Counted from the stretch's first letter, positions 16,167 to 25,404 are shown. The stretch: 64,000 nucleotides of DNA from Thermus tenuipuniceus (GCF_002964845.1 NZ_PRDA01000015.1:1-64000); one strand, 5' to 3'. The notes: generated by a model not told the origin, from the sequence alone. Translations and numbers: made by a program.

Positions 16167-18748
16167 AGCCTGCGAGGGAGGATACCTTTGACCTTTTGCG
16201 GGCAGAGGTGGACCTTCTGGGCCGCCTTCTGGGCGAGGCCATCCGGGTGGTTTCAGGGGAGCGTTTTTTCGCCTTAGTGGAGGAGGTGCGTCTCCTATCC
16301 AAGGCCCGACGACAGGGGGACGAAGGAGCGAGGGCCACCCTTTTGAAGCGGGTGGAGGGGCTTTCCCTAGAGGAGGCCGAGGCCCTGGTGCGGGCTTTTA
16401 CCCATTACTTCCACCTGGTAAACCTGGCGGAGGAGAGGCACCGGGTGCGGGTGAACCGCCTTAGGGCCCAGGCGGAAACCCCGGAGAACCCGAGGCCCGA
16501 GGGCTTCTTGGCCCTGGCCAGGGCGTTGAAGGAAAGGGGGCTTTCCCTGGAAGAGGTAGAGGCCCACCTGAACCGCCTGGAGCTATGGCTCACCTTTACT
16601 GCCCATCCTACAGAGACCCGCAGGCGGACCCTAAGGCACCATCTGGAAAGGCTACAAGAGGAGCTGGAGGCCCAGGACCAGGCCCGTTTGGCGGCCAGGG
16701 TGGCCCTGCTCTACGCCACCGAGGAGGTGCGCAAGGCCAGACCCACGGTGGAGGACGAGATCAAGGGCGGGCTTTACTACCTGCCCACCACCCTCTGGCA
16801 GGCGGTACCCCGGGTGGTGGAGGGCCTCGAGGCCGCCCTGGAGAAGGTCTACGGCAAACGCCCCCGCCTGAAGAGCCCGGTGCGCTTTCGGAGCTGGATC
16901 GGAGGGGACCGGGATGGCAACCCCTTCGTCACCCCAGAGGTGACCGCCTTCGCCGGTCGGTACGCCCGCCAGGTGGCCCGGGAGCGGTTTTTACAGGAGT
17001 TGGAGAACCTGGTGCGGGACCTCTCCCTCTCCGAAACCAAGGTGCCGGCTCCCCGGGGGATCCGGGAGGGAGGAGAGGGAGTGGAACGCTTTCCCGGCGA
17101 ACCCTACCGCCGCTTTTTTGCCCAGCTGTACACCCGGCTGGCGAGGGAAGAGGTGAGCACTGAGGAGCTTTTGAGGGTCCTCCGGATGGCGGAGGAGGGG
17201 CTGGCCGCGGTGGGCCTAGGGCAGGTGGCCCTTTCCTTTTTCCGCCCCCTCGAGGCCCGCCTTCTCGCCTTCGGCCTGGAGCTTGCCCCCCTGGACCTGA
17301 GGGAGGAGTCCGGGAAACTCCTGGAGGCAGCGGCGGAACTCCTCAGGGTTGGGGGGGTCCACCCCGATTTCCTTTCCTTGCCCCCTGAGGCCCAGGAGGC
17401 CCTCCTCACCGAGGAGCTGAGAAGCGCCCGTCCCCTTCTGCCCGTGGGCCATGAGCCCCAGGAGGAGGCCCTGCGGGTGGCGTTGGGGGCCTTTCGGGCC
17501 TGGCGGGACAAGGGGGCCCACGTGGTGTCCATGACCCACCACCCCGGGGATCTCCTTTCCGTGTTCCTTCTCGCCCGTGAGGTGGGGCTTTACCGGCCGG
17601 GAGCCCCTTTGCCCCTGGATGTGGTGCCCCTCTTTGAGACCCTCGAGGACCTAGACCGGGCCCCAGAGGTGCTCACCCGCCTTCTGCAAAACCCCGTCTT
17701 CCTGGCCCACGCCCGGGGCCGGGGCGGGGTGGAGATCATGATCGGCTACTCCGACTCCAATAAGGATGCTGGCTTCCTGGCTGCCAACCTGGCCCTTTAC
17801 GAGGCCCAGGAGGCCTTGGCCAAGGTGGGGCAAAGCTTCGGCCTGCCGGTTTTCTTCTTCCACGGCCGGGGTACCTCCACCGCCCGGGGCGGGGGGCCTG
17901 CGGGCCGGGCCATCGCCAGCCTGCCCCCCAGGAGCGTGGGGCACCGCATCCGCCTCACGGAGCAGGGGGAGGCCCTGGCGGACCGGTACAGCCACCCTGA
18001 GCTGGCCGTGCGCCACCTGGAGCAACTTCTCTTTCACTTCGCCCAGGCGGCCTTGGGCGAGGGGGTGGAGCCCAGACCTGAGTGGCGGGAGGCTTTGGGA
18101 CAGGCAGGGGAGGAGAGCATGCGCCGCTACCGGGCCCTTTTGGCCCAGGAGGATTTCTTCCCCTTTTTCGAGGCCTTTACCCCCATCCGAGAGATCGGGG
18201 AACTCCCCATCGCCAGCCGCCCTGTGTACCGCCACGGCCGGGTGCGGGAGATCCGCGACCTCAGGGCCATTCCCTGGGTGATGGCCTGGACCCAGGTGCG
18301 CCTGCTCCTGCCCGGCTGGTACGGGCTTACGGCCCTGGAGGCCTTACCCCTGGATCTTCTCAGGCGGATGTACCGGGAGTGGCCCTTCTTCGCCACCACC
18401 CTGGAGAATGCCGCCATGGCCTTGGCCAAGGCGGACCTGGGGGTGGCGGAGCTTTACCTGCGCTTGGTGCCGGAAAAGCTACACCCCCTCTTCCACAGCC
18501 TTGCCCAGGAGTACCAAAGGACGGTGGCGCTTCTGGAAAGCATCTTCCAGGCCCCCCTTCTTCACAACCAAAGGACCTTGGAAAGGCAGATCGCCTTGCG
18601 CAACCCCTACGTGGACCCCATCAACTTCGTGCAGGTGGAGCTTCTCCACCGCTACCGTGCTCCTGGGGGCCGGGAGGAGGAGGCCTTGAAGAAGGCCCTT
18701 CTCCTCTCCATCCTGGGGGTGGCGGCGGGCCTTAGAAATGCGGGTTAA
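16163..18748 (+). CDS. ppc: Phosphoenolpyruvate carboxylase
   Basis: PEP carboxylase makes oxaloacetate from PEP and bicarbonate to refill the citric acid cycle. The 861-residue enzyme shows the catalytic FTAHPTE motif near residue 140, GGDRDGNP in the substrate site, the glycine-rich [12 protein letters not shown] loop, and a C-terminus ending LRNAG. GTG 16163 is preferred because it forms a GTGA overlap with ymdB and has GGGAGGAG upstream; GTG 16151 is a possible earlier start. A NYN-domain gene follows after a short gap. Confidence 0.96.
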   Translation: MKPAREDTFDLLRAEVDLLGRLLGEAIRVVSGERFFALVEEVRLLSKARRQGDEGARATLLKRVEGLSLEEAEALVRAFTHYFHLVNLAEERHRVRVNRLRAQAETPENPRPEGFLALARALKERGLSLEEVEAHLNRLELWLTFTAHPTETRRRTLRHHLERLQEELEAQDQARLAARVALLYATEEVRKARPTVEDEIKGGLYYLPTTLWQAVPRVVEGLEAALEKVYGKRPRLKSPVRFRSWIGGDRDGNPFVTPEVTAFAGRYARQVARERFLQELENLVRDLSLSETKVPAPRGIREGGEGVERFPGEPYRRFFAQLYTRLAREEVSTEELLRVLRMAEEGLAAVGLGQVALSFFRPLEARLLAFGLELAPLDLREESGKLLEAAAELLRVGGVHPDFLSLPPEAQEALLTEELRSARPLLPVGHEPQEEALRVALGAFRAWRDKGAHVVSMTHHPGDLLSVFLLAREVGLYRPGAPLPLDVVPLFETLEDLDRAPEVLTRLLQNPVFLAHARGRGGVEIMIGYSDSNKDAGFLAANLALYEAQEALAKVGQSFGLPVFFFHGRGTSTARGGGPAGRAIASLPPRSVGHRIRLTEQGEALADRYSHPELAVRHLEQLLFHFAQAALGEGVEPRPEWREALGQAGEESMRRYRALLAQEDFFPFFEAFTPIREIGELPIASRPVYRHGRVREIRDLRAIPWVMAWTQVRLLLPGWYGLTALEALPLDLLRRMYREWPFFATTLENAAMALAKADLGVAELYLRLVPEKLHPLFHSLAQEYQRTVALLESIFQAPLLHNQRTLERQIALRNPYVDPINFVQVELLHRYRAPGGREEEALKKALLLSILGVAAGLRNAG

Positions 18749-18759
18749 GATGGAGGCCG

Positions 18760-19296
18760 ATGGAACTTGGCCAGCATCCTGACCAGCGGGTGGGCGTTTT
18801 CGTGGACACCCAGAACCTGTACCACTCCGCTCGGGACTATTACGAGCGCAACGTGAACTTCGAAAGCCTCCTGCGCTTTGCCGTGGGAGGAAGGCGTCTG
18901 GTGCGGGCCACCGCCTACGTGGTGGAAAAGGAGGGGGACACCTCCGCCTGGCCCTTCATCTACAAGCTTTCCACCATCGGCTACCGGGTGCGGCGCATGT
19001 ACCTCACGGTGAAGGAGCTAGGTGAGGGCGGCAAGCCCATCTACGAGGGGAACTGGGACATGGGCATCGCCGCGGACATGGTGCGGCTTATGCCTTACCT
19101 GGACGTGGTGGTCCTGGGAAGCGGGGATGGGGACTTTGTGGAGATCCTCGAGGTCCTCATGGAGCGGGGCATCCGGGTGGAGGTGATCGCCTTCCGGGAA
19201 ACCACCGCCCAAAAGCTTATTGACGCCGTGGACCGCTTCGTGCACCTTCCCGACATCCCCAACGCCTTCATGGAGCCCAAGAACGCCGAGCGATGA
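18760..19296 (+). CDS. NYN-domain (LabA/DUF88) putative ribonuclease
   Basis: The 178-residue protein has the PIN-like NYN fold signature: VFVDTQNLYHS near residue 13, KGNWD-type motif EGNWDMGIAADM near residue 96, and VLGSGDGDF near residue 118. The aspartates should bind metal for RNA cleavage, which is known for some family members but not shown for this one. It has no signal peptide. The ATG lies 11 bases after ppc with GGAGG nearby, and its stop overlaps queA by ATGA. Neighbouring a tRNA modification gene fits an RNA-related role. Confidence 0.88.
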   Translation: MELGQHPDQRVGVFVDTQNLYHSARDYYERNVNFESLLRFAVGGRRLVRATAYVVEKEGDTSAWPFIYKLSTIGYRVRRMYLTVKELGEGGKPIYEGNWDMGIAADMVRLMPYLDVVVLGSGDGDFVEILEVLMERGIRVEVIAFRETTAQKLIDAVDRFVHLPDIPNAFMEPKNAER

Positions 19297-20327
19297 GCCT
19301 CGAGGCCTACGACTACTTCCTGCCCGAAGAACTCATCGCCCAGGAGGGGGTGGAACCCCGGGATAGCGCCCGGATGCTGGTGGTCCATAGGGAAGGGCCT
19401 TTTCGTGCCGAGCACCGCCAGGTCAGGGACCTTCCCGAATACCTTCGCCCGGGGGATGTGCTGGTCTTTAACGAGAGCAAGGTGATCCCCGCCCGCCTCT
19501 TGGCCCGAAGGCCCACGGGGGGAAGGGTGGAGGTGCTTCTGGTGCGGGAGCGGGCTCCGGGGCTTTGGGAAGCCCTGGTGGGGCCTGGCCGCAAGGCCAA
19601 GCCCGGCACCAGGCTCCGCTTTCTATCTCCCCGGGACCTCCGCTTGGTTCCGGACCTCGAGGCGGAGGTGGTGGGGGTGGAGGAGGATGGGGTGCGGCTC
19701 CTCCGCTTCCAGGGGGATCTGATGGCCCACCTGGAGGAGGTGGGGGAGGTGCCCCTGCCCCCCTACATCAAGGCCAAAATCCCTCCGGAACGCTACCAGA
19801 CCGTGTACGCCAGGCGCCCGGGCTCCGTGGCCGCCCCCACTGCCGGGCTCCACTTTACCCCGGAGCTTTTGGCCCGCCTGAGGGGCATGGGGGTGGAGCT
19901 CCGCTTCCTGACCCTGCATGTGGGCCCCGGCACCTTCCGCCCGGTGAAGGGGGATCCCGAGAAGCACGAGATGCACCCCGAGCCCTACGAAATCCCTGAG
20001 GAAACCGCAGAAGCCATCAACCGGGCCAAGAAGGAGGGCCGGAGGGTGGTGGCGGTGGGCACCACCGTGGTCCGGGCCCTGGAAAGCGCCTACCGGGAAG
20101 GCCTTGGGGTGGTGCCGGGGATGGGGGAAACCCGGCTTTTCATCCGCCCGCCCTATGCCTTCCGGGCCATAGACGCTCTTTTCACCAACTTCCACCTGCC
20201 CCGTTCCACCCTGCTCATGCTGGTGGCCGCCTTCCTGGGCTACGAAAAGACCATGGAGGCGTACCGGCTTGCGGTGGCGGGGCGGTACCGGTTTTACTCT
20301 TTGGGGGACGCTATGCTCATCCTCTGA
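19293..20327 (+). CDS. queA: tRNA preQ1 ribosyltransferase-isomerase
   Basis: QueA transfers the ribosyl part of AdoMet onto preQ1 in tRNA to form epoxyqueuosine. The 344-residue protein carries the typical DYFLPEELIAQ start, VFNESKVIPARL, SVAAPTAGLHFT and TNFHLPRSTLLMLV motifs. Translation is coupled to the NYN gene by ATGA. The 3' end overlaps the convergent pyrophosphatase-like gene by 11 bases. No other queuosine gene lies in this window. Confidence 0.96.
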   Translation: MSLEAYDYFLPEELIAQEGVEPRDSARMLVVHREGPFRAEHRQVRDLPEYLRPGDVLVFNESKVIPARLLARRPTGGRVEVLLVRERAPGLWEALVGPGRKAKPGTRLRFLSPRDLRLVPDLEAEVVGVEEDGVRLLRFQGDLMAHLEEVGEVPLPPYIKAKIPPERYQTVYARRPGSVAAPTAGLHFTPELLARLRGMGVELRFLTLHVGPGTFRPVKGDPEKHEMHPEPYEIPEETAEAINRAKKEGRRVVAVGTTVVRALESAYREGLGVVPGMGETRLFIRPPYAFRAIDALFTNFHLPRSTLLMLVAAFLGYEKTMEAYRLAVAGRYRFYSLGDAMLIL

Positions 20328-20709
20328 GCAACTTCTCCAGCCACTCCCTGGCCTCCTGTGGGCCGAGGAGAAGGGGCTTGCGGCTTTGGTGGAACCAGGT
20401 GAGGAGTTCTTGGGCTTCCCTTGGGCTTGGCCCTTGCCCCTGGGCCTCGAGGAGGATCTTGTGGTCTCCGTCCGCCAGCCACACCATGCCTACCACTTCC
20501 CCCTCCACCTGGGTTCCCGGGGAAAGGGGAGGTCCCAGGAAAACCGCATCCACCTCCTCCCCGTCGGCGGGGTTGATGAGGCCAGGAATGAGGCCATAGT
20601 TCACCGGCGCCGGTTGGTCCACGGCCACCAGGGCCAGGTGCCCTTCCTTCCAGGCATAGCGGAAGGGGCTTCCTTTGCTCCATTCCACCACCATGGAAAG
20701 CCGCATCAT
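20317..20709 (-). CDS. Short inorganic pyrophosphatase-like protein
   Basis: The 130-residue protein resembles the core of soluble family I pyrophosphatases: VVEWSKGSPFRY, APVNYGLIPGLIN, then DGEEVDAVFLG in place of the usual DGDPLDVLVL, and DGDHKILL in place of the second aspartate cluster. It is shorter than the usual 170-180 aa and some catalytic acids are moved or missing, so activity is uncertain. Its ATG overlaps the stop of mgtE (ATGA), so it is made together with the magnesium channel. Family I enzymes need magnesium, which makes the pairing suggestive. Confidence 0.7.
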   Translation of the reverse strand: MMRLSMVVEWSKGSPFRYAWKEGHLALVAVDQPAPVNYGLIPGLINPADGEEVDAVFLGPPLSPGTQVEGEVVGMVWLADGDHKILLEAQGQGPSPREAQELLTWFHQSRKPLLLGPQEAREWLEKLLRG

Positions 20710-22055
20710 CCCAGGTTAAGGAGTAGGCGGGCTACCGAAAGGTAAATGAGAAGGCCCGAGATGTCGGAAAGGGTGGCCACCAGGGGGTTGGAAACCAGGG
20801 CCGGGTCCACCCCCAGGCGCCTAAGCACCACCGGGAGCATGGCTCCCACCATGTTGGCAAAGAGCACCAGAAGGAAGAGGGCTAGGCCCACCACCGGGGC
20901 CAGGAAGGCGTTGCCATCGAGGAAAACCTTGCCCAGGAGCAAAAGGGCCAGGGTAAGACCCAGGAGGCTTCCCACCATGCTTTCCTTGAGGAGTACCTGC
21001 CGCCAGTCCCTCAGGTCCAGGTCCCGGGTGGCCAGGGCGCGGATGATGAGGGTAGCAGACTGGTTGCCGGTATTGCCCCCCGTGCCCAGAAGCACGGGCA
21101 CATAGAAGGCCAAGGCGGTAGCGGCATGGAGGAGGTTTTCAAACCCCTGCAGGATGGAGCTGGTGATCATGCCGGTCAGGATAAGGATCACCAGCCAGCG
21201 CACCCGGGCCATCCAGAGGGCGATGGGGGAGGCTTGGCTGTACACCAGGTCCGGCACGTCCACCGCCGCTAAGCGGTGGATGTCCTCGGTGGCTTCCTCT
21301 TCTAAAACGTCCAGCACGTCGTCCACCGTAACGATGCCCACCAGCACCCCTTCCTCATCCACCACGGGCAAGACGGTGAAGTCGTAGTCGGCCATGAGGC
21401 GGGCCACCTCCTCCTGGTCGGTGTCTGTGCGGGCGAAGACCACCTTGGGGTTCATGATCTCCGCCACCTTGGTCTTCGGGTCGGCCACGATGAGGTCCCT
21501 CAAGGACAGGACCCCCTTGAGGCGGCCCGCCTCGTCCACCACGTAAATGTAGTAAATGGTTTCCGCATCGGGGGCAGCCCGGCGCAGGAAGCGGATGACC
21601 TCCTCCACGGTCATGCCCTCCCGCACCGCCACGTACTCGGGGGTCATGAGGCCGCCTGCCTCGTCCTCCTCGTACTGGGTGAGCTCCTCCACCTCGGCCC
21701 GGGTCTCGGGGTCCAGGGCCTCTTTGAGGCGGCGGGTCAGGTTAGGGTCCTCCTCCTCCACCGCCTGGAGAGCGTCGGCTAGGTCGTCCAGGGAAAGTTC
21801 CTCAAGGAGTTCCTGCACCCGCCAGGGGGGAAGGGTTTTGAGGTACTCTGCCTGCTCCTCCGCAGGGAGGTTGGCGAAGACCTCCGCCGCCCGGTCCTTG
21901 GGCAGGAGGGTGAGGACCACATAGCGGTGTTCCCCCTCGAGGTCATCCCACACGGCCAAAAGGTCCTGGGGATGGGTTTCCTCCAGGAGCCTCTGTAGCT
22001 TTAGGGTGTCGCCTTCTTGCAGGGCTTGGCGCAGAGGGAAAAGGGTCGTCTCCAC
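20706..22055 (-). CDS. mgtE: Magnesium channel MgtE
   Basis: MgtE is a homodimeric Mg2+ channel gated by intracellular Mg2+. The 449-residue protein has the acidic N domain (1-130), two CBS domains (about 131-255) with VLSLRDLIVADP and VGIVTVDDVLDVL, a connecting helix, and five transmembrane helices including GTGGNTGNQSAT and TLSDISGLLIY, whose aspartate lines the pore in the family. The GTG at 22055 has AAAGGAGG seven bases upstream. A 14-pair hairpin abuts that site in the leader. A pyrophosphatase-like gene is coupled downstream. Confidence 0.96.
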   Translation of the reverse strand: METTLFPLRQALQEGDTLKLQRLLEETHPQDLLAVWDDLEGEHRYVVLTLLPKDRAAEVFANLPAEEQAEYLKTLPPWRVQELLEELSLDDLADALQAVEEEDPNLTRRLKEALDPETRAEVEELTQYEEDEAGGLMTPEYVAVREGMTVEEVIRFLRRAAPDAETIYYIYVVDEAGRLKGVLSLRDLIVADPKTKVAEIMNPKVVFARTDTDQEEVARLMADYDFTVLPVVDEEGVLVGIVTVDDVLDVLEEEATEDIHRLAAVDVPDLVYSQASPIALWMARVRWLVILILTGMITSSILQGFENLLHAATALAFYVPVLLGTGGNTGNQSATLIIRALATRDLDLRDWRQVLLKESMVGSLLGLTLALLLLGKVFLDGNAFLAPVVGLALFLLVLFANMVGAMLPVVLRRLGVDPALVSNPLVATLSDISGLLIYLSVARLLLNLG

Positions 22056-22070
22056 AGGCGGCCTCCTTTC

Positions 22071-22104
22071 GCCCGAAGGCCGCCTGCTGGGCGGCCTTCA
22101 GGGC
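22071..22104 (-). promoter_or_regulatory. mgtE leader hairpin next to the ribosome-binding site
   Basis: GAAGGCCGCC (22075-22084) pairs with GGCGGCCTTC (22090-22099) around a five-base loop, extended by GCCC/GGGC with one bulged base. It ends one base before the AAAGGAGG site (22069 to 22062). It may tune mgtE translation, but no M-box consensus is evident. Confidence 0.55.
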
Positions 22105-22142
22105 CTAGGACTCGAGGGCGAAGCCCCTAGCATACCTTCCTT

Positions 22143-22171
22143 AGCCTAGGGTTCCCGGTCGGGATCGTCAA
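22143..22171 (-). promoter_or_regulatory. mgtE promoter
   Basis: On the minus strand TTGACG (22171 to 22166), a 17-base spacer and TAGGCT (22148 to 22143) predict a start near 22136 and a leader of about 80 bases. Confidence 0.65.
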
Positions 22172-22204
22172 CCGCGCCCACTAGAAATGTGGGAAAAATT
22201 GAGG

Positions 22205-22234
22205 TTGACACACTCAAGGGGTGTGTCCTATCCT
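22205..22234 (+). promoter_or_regulatory. ffh promoter with an internal dyad
   Basis: TTGACA (22205-22210), an 18-base spacer and TATCCT (22229-22234) form the promoter. GACACAC (22207-22213) and GTGTGTC (22221-22227) make a perfect inverted repeat covering the -35 box and spacer, suggesting an operator. Confidence 0.7.
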
Positions 22235-22238
22235 AAGG

Positions 22239-22256
22239 CCCGGCCTGGTGGCCGGG
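22239..22256 (+). promoter_or_regulatory. ffh 5'-terminal leader hairpin
   Basis: CCCGGCC and GGCCGGG pair around a TGGT loop starting at about the predicted transcription start. The 3' arm overlaps the GGGAGG ribosome-binding site (22254-22259), so folding should limit ribosome access. Confidence 0.55.
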
Positions 22257-22262
22257 AGGCTC

Positions 22263-23567
22263 ATGTTTGCGAAGCTGGCGGGAAGACTGCAGGAGGCCAT
22301 AGACCGCTTAAGGGGACGGGGCCGTATCACCGAGGAGGACCTGAAGGCCACCCTCAGGGAGATCCGTCGGGCCCTTATGGACGCCGACGTGAACCTGGAG
22401 GTGGCGAGGGCCTTCGTGGAAAGCGTTCGGGAGAAGGCCCTGGGCCAGAAGGTCCTGGAAAGCCTTACCCCGGCGGAGGTGGTCTTGGCCACGGTCTACG
22501 AGGCCCTGAAGGAGGCCTTGGGCGGGGAACCCCGCTTCCCCACCTTGAAGAACCAGAACCTGTGGTTCCTGGTGGGCCTCCAGGGCTCCGGCAAGACCAC
22601 CACCGCTGCTAAGCTGGCCCTCTTTTATAAGGGCAAGGGGCGCAGGCCCCTTCTGGTGGCTGCCGACACCCAGCGCCCTGCAGCCCGGGAGCAGCTTCGC
22701 ATCCTGGGGGAAAAGATCGGGGTCCCGGTCCTGGAGGTGCAGGATGGGGAGAGCCCCGAGTCCATCCGCCGCCGGGTGGAGGAGAAGGCCAGGCAGGAGG
22801 TTCGCGACCTGATCCTGGTGGACACCGCCGGGCGCCTGCAGATCGACGAGCCTTTGATGGCGGAGCTTGCCCGCCTCAAGGAGGCCATGAACCCTGACGA
22901 GGTGCTCCTGGTCCTGGATGCCATGACGGGCCAGGAGGCCCTTTCGGTGGCTAAGGCCTTCGACGAGCGGGTGGGGGTCACGGGGCTCATCCTCACCAAG
23001 CTGGATGGGGATGCCCGGGGTGGGGCGGCCCTCTCCGCCCGGCACGTGACGGGGAAGCCCATCTACTTCGCCGGGGTTTCCGAGCGCCCCGAGGGCCTGG
23101 AACCCTTCTACCCCGACCGGCTGGCGAGCCGCATCCTGGGCATGGGGGATGTGGCCACCCTGGCGGAGAAGGTTCGGGCTGCGGGCCTCGAGGCGGAGAC
23201 CCCCAAGTCCGCCAAGGAGCTCACCCTGGAGGATTTTCTCAAACAGATGCAAAACTTGAAGCGCCTCGGTTCCTTCTCGGAGGTCCTTTCCATGTTGCCT
23301 GGGGTGGGAAAGGCCTTGCCTGCGGGGGTCCGGGTGGACGATAAGGCCATCAAGCGCCTCGAGGCCATTGTCCTTTCCATGACCCCTGAGGAGCGGAAGG
23401 ACCCCCGCATCCTAAACGCCTCCCGGCGCAGGCGCATCGCCAGGGGAAGCGGCACCAGCGTGCAGGAGATCAACCGGTTCATCAAGGCCTTCGAGGAAAC
23501 CAAGGCCCTAATGAAGTCCCTGGAGAAGAACAAGGGCCGGGGACTCATGGGAATGTTCAGGAGGTAG
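22263..23567 (+). CDS. ffh: Signal recognition particle GTPase Ffh
   Basis: Ffh binds SRP RNA and signal sequences and targets ribosomes to FtsY at the membrane. The 434-residue protein has the N domain, the G domain with GLQGSGKTTT near residue 105, DTAGR near 190 and TKLDGDARGG, and the methionine-containing M domain from about 300 with a RRRRIARGSGTS RNA-binding stretch. ATG 22263 follows GGGAGG; the in-frame GTG at 22221 lies within the promoter spacer. rpsP starts six bases after its stop, heading a ribosome biogenesis cluster. Confidence 0.97.
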   Translation: MFAKLAGRLQEAIDRLRGRGRITEEDLKATLREIRRALMDADVNLEVARAFVESVREKALGQKVLESLTPAEVVLATVYEALKEALGGEPRFPTLKNQNLWFLVGLQGSGKTTTAAKLALFYKGKGRRPLLVAADTQRPAAREQLRILGEKIGVPVLEVQDGESPESIRRRVEEKARQEVRDLILVDTAGRLQIDEPLMAELARLKEAMNPDEVLLVLDAMTGQEALSVAKAFDERVGVTGLILTKLDGDARGGAALSARHVTGKPIYFAGVSERPEGLEPFYPDRLASRILGMGDVATLAEKVRAAGLEAETPKSAKELTLEDFLKQMQNLKRLGSFSEVLSMLPGVGKALPAGVRVDDKAIKRLEAIVLSMTPEERKDPRILNASRRRRIARGSGTSVQEINRFIKAFEETKALMKSLEKNKGRGLMGMFRR

Positions 23568-23573
23568 GAAAGA

Positions 23574-23828
23574 ATGGTAAAGATCCGGCTTTCTCGTTTT
23601 GGCTCCAAGCACAACCCTCACTACCGCATCGTGGTCACCGACAGCCGCAGGAAACGCGACGGCGCTTACATCGAAAAGATCGGGTACTACGATCCCCGCA
23701 AGACCACTCCCGAGTGGCTGAAGGTGGACGTGGAGCGGGCCAAGTACTGGCTTTCCGTAGGGGCCCAGCCCACGGACACCGCCCGGAGGCTTCTCCGGCA
23801 GGCGGGGGTTTTCCGGAAGGAAGGCTAG
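23574..23828 (+). CDS. rpsP: 30S ribosomal protein S16
   Basis: S16 is a small-subunit protein needed for 30S assembly. The 84-residue sequence has the family start [20 protein letters not shown] and the conserved ADSRR-like segment TDSRRKRDG, followed by IGYYDP. It begins six bases after ffh and is followed by khpA, rimM, trmD and rplS, the common bacterial order. Confidence 0.98.
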   Translation: MVKIRLSRFGSKHNPHYRIVVTDSRRKRDGAYIEKIGYYDPRKTTPEWLKVDVERAKYWLSVGAQPTDTARRLLRQAGVFRKEG

Positions 23829-23845
23829 GGGTTAGGGCCCCTGAG

Positions 23846-23874
23846 GGCGCCGGTGCGCTTTCCCGCCCGGTGCC
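23846..23874 (+). terminator. Weak hairpin after rpsP
   Basis: GGCGCCGG (23846-23853) pairs with CCGGTGCC (23867-23874) with one G-T pair. It is followed by TTTGCC. It may act as a partial terminator before the khpA promoter. Confidence 0.4.
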
Positions 23875-23881
23875 TTTGCCT

Positions 23882-23887
23882 TAACAT
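23882..23887 (+). promoter_or_regulatory. khpA -10 box
   Basis: TAACAT lies six bases before the ATG at 23894, a leaderless layout inside the ribosomal cluster. Confidence 0.5.
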
Positions 23888-23893
23888 GGAACC

Positions 23894-24112
23894 ATGAAGG
23901 ACCTGGTGGAATACCTGGCCAAGAGTGTGGTGGACCAGCCGGAGCGGGTCCGGGTGCAGGAAAGGCGCACCCGTGAGGGGCCGGTGTACGTGGTGGAGGT
24001 GGCCCCTGAGGATAAGGGCCGGCTCATCGGCAAGCAGGGCCGGGTCATTGAGTCCATCCGTACCCTGGTGCGAGCCTACGCCAAGCGCAAGGTGGGGGTG
24101 GAGGTGCGCTAG
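23894..24112 (+). CDS. khpA: KH-domain RNA-binding protein KhpA
   Basis: This 72-residue protein is a single KH domain of the KhpA/YlqC type with the conserved GRLIGKQGRVIESIRTLV core at about residues 44-61. Family members bind RNA, in some bacteria together with KhpB/EloR. Its position between rpsP and rimM is the usual one. It can be transcribed from its own -10 box as well as by read-through from ffh-rpsP. Confidence 0.95.
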   Translation: MKDLVEYLAKSVVDQPERVRVQERRTREGPVYVVEVAPEDKGRLIGKQGRVIESIRTLVRAYAKRKVGVEVR

Positions 24113-24126
24113 GGGCGGGGCTTTGG

Positions 24127-24132
24127 CATAAT
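24127..24132 (+). promoter_or_regulatory. rimM -10 box
   Basis: CATAAT ends eight bases before the rimM ATG. The intervening GGGAGGGG could also be a ribosome-binding site for read-through transcripts. Confidence 0.5.
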
Positions 24133-24140
24133 GGGAGGGG

Positions 24141-24629
24141 ATGCGCCTGGTGGAGATCGGTCGGTTCGGTGCCTCCTATGCTCTGCGTGGGGGTCTGAAG
24201 TTCCGGGGTGAGCCCGTGGTGGCTCACCTGGAGCGGGTCTACGTGGAAGGGCATGGCTGGCGGGCGGTGGAGGATTTCTACCGGGTGGGGGATGACCTGG
24301 TGGTTCACCTGGCGGGGGTTTCCAGCCGGGAGCTGGCCGAGCCCTTGGTGGGCCTCCGGGTGTATGCCGAGGTGGAGGAACTTCCCCCCCTCGAGGAGGG
24401 CCAGTACTACTATTTTGCCCTTATTGGCCTACCCGTTTACGTGGGGGGCTTGAAGATGGGGGAGGTGGTGGACATCCTGGACGCGGGAGCCCAGGATGTC
24501 CTGGTGATCAAGGGTGTGGGGGAAAGGCTTCGCGACCAGACGGAGCGCCTGGTACCCTTGCAGGCGCCCTACGTGCGGGTGGAGGGGGAGGGCATCCACG
24601 TGGAGCCCATCCCCGGCCTCTTTGACTGA
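24141..24629 (+). CDS. rimM: 16S rRNA processing protein RimM
   Basis: RimM binds S19 and assists maturation of the 30S head. The 162-residue protein has the N-terminal beta-barrel beginning EIGRFGASYALRGGLKF and a PRC-barrel domain with GQYYYFALIGLPVY and GEVVDILDAGAQDVLVI. Its stop codon directly abuts the trmD start, so the pair is coupled as in many bacteria. Confidence 0.96.
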   Translation: MRLVEIGRFGASYALRGGLKFRGEPVVAHLERVYVEGHGWRAVEDFYRVGDDLVVHLAGVSSRELAEPLVGLRVYAEVEELPPLEEGQYYYFALIGLPVYVGGLKMGEVVDILDAGAQDVLVIKGVGERLRDQTERLVPLQAPYVRVEGEGIHVEPIPGLFD

Positions 24630-25349
24630 ATGCGCTACACTATCCTCACCCTTTTCCCCGGCCTCATACGCCCCTGGCTTTCGGAATCGCTCCTAAAGAA
24701 AGCCCAGGAGCGGGGTCTCATCCAGGTGGAGGTGGTGGACCTCAGGGCCTTTGGCCTGGGGCGGCACCGTACCGTGGACGATACCCCCTATGGCGGCGGG
24801 GCGGGCATGGTGATCCGCCCCGATGTGGCGGTGGCGGCCTTGGAGGCGGTTTTGCCTGCGGATGAGGTGATCCTCCTTTCCCCGGCGGGGGAGCCCTTCA
24901 CCCAACGGGTGGCGGAGGAGCTGGCCCAAAGGGATCACCTGGTCCTTCTTTCCGGGCGGTACGAGGGGTTTGACGCCCGGGTGGAGGCCTTTGTGACCCG
25001 TTCCCTTTCCATCGGGGATTACGTGCTCATGGGGGGGGAGGTGGCGGCCTTGGCGGTGCTGGAGGCCACCGCCCGGCTTATTCCCGGGGTGATCGGGGAT
25101 CCGGAAAGCCACAGGAGGGATTCCTTTGTCCGCGGGCTCCTGGACCACCCCCACTACACCCGCCCCCCGGGGTTCCGCGGGCTTCGGGTGCCGGAGGTTC
25201 TCCTTTTGGGAAACCACCTTGAGGTAGATCGGTGGCGCAGGCGGGAAGCCTTGCGGAAGACCCTTACCGTGAGGCCGGAGCTTGTGCGGGAGGCAAGGCT
25301 TGGGCCCCTCGAGGTGGCCTGGCTTGCGGAAATGGACCGCGAGGGCTAG
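24630..25349 (+). CDS. trmD: tRNA (guanine-37-N1)-methyltransferase
   Basis: TrmD methylates G37 of tRNAs to prevent frameshifting. The 239-residue SPOUT enzyme shows [16 protein letters not shown] near residue 51, [13 protein letters not shown] near 109, and the knot segment [20 protein letters not shown]. It begins at the base after the rimM stop. The promoter for rplS is embedded in its last 25 bases. Confidence 0.97.
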   Translation: MRYTILTLFPGLIRPWLSESLLKKAQERGLIQVEVVDLRAFGLGRHRTVDDTPYGGGAGMVIRPDVAVAALEAVLPADEVILLSPAGEPFTQRVAEELAQRDHLVLLSGRYEGFDARVEAFVTRSLSIGDYVLMGGEVAALAVLEATARLIPGVIGDPESHRRDSFVRGLLDHPHYTRPPGFRGLRVPEVLLLGNHLEVDRWRRREALRKTLTVRPELVREARLGPLEVAWLAEMDREG

Positions 25350-25352
25350 ACT
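25324..25352 (+). promoter_or_regulatory. rplS promoter inside trmD
   Basis: TTGCGG (25324-25329), a 17-base spacer and TAGACT (25347-25352) predict a start near 25359. The -10 box contains the trmD stop codon. Confidence 0.6.
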
Positions 25353-25368
25353 TAGGTCTGTTGCCCAT

Positions 25369-25384
25369 GAACCCCTAGGGGTTC
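25369..25384 (+). promoter_or_regulatory. rplS leader palindrome
   Basis: A perfect 16-base palindrome with arms GAACCCCT and AGGGGTTC lies between the predicted start and the GGAGGGAGGAG site. It could be an autoregulatory or termination hairpin. Confidence 0.5.
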
Positions 25385-25404
25385 CTCTGGGGAGGGAGGA
25401 GAAC

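Noticed and set aside
22055-22136. M-box (Mg2+) riboswitch in the mgtE leader
   Set aside because: The leader is only about 80 bases and shows a single strong hairpin, not the conserved M-box core.
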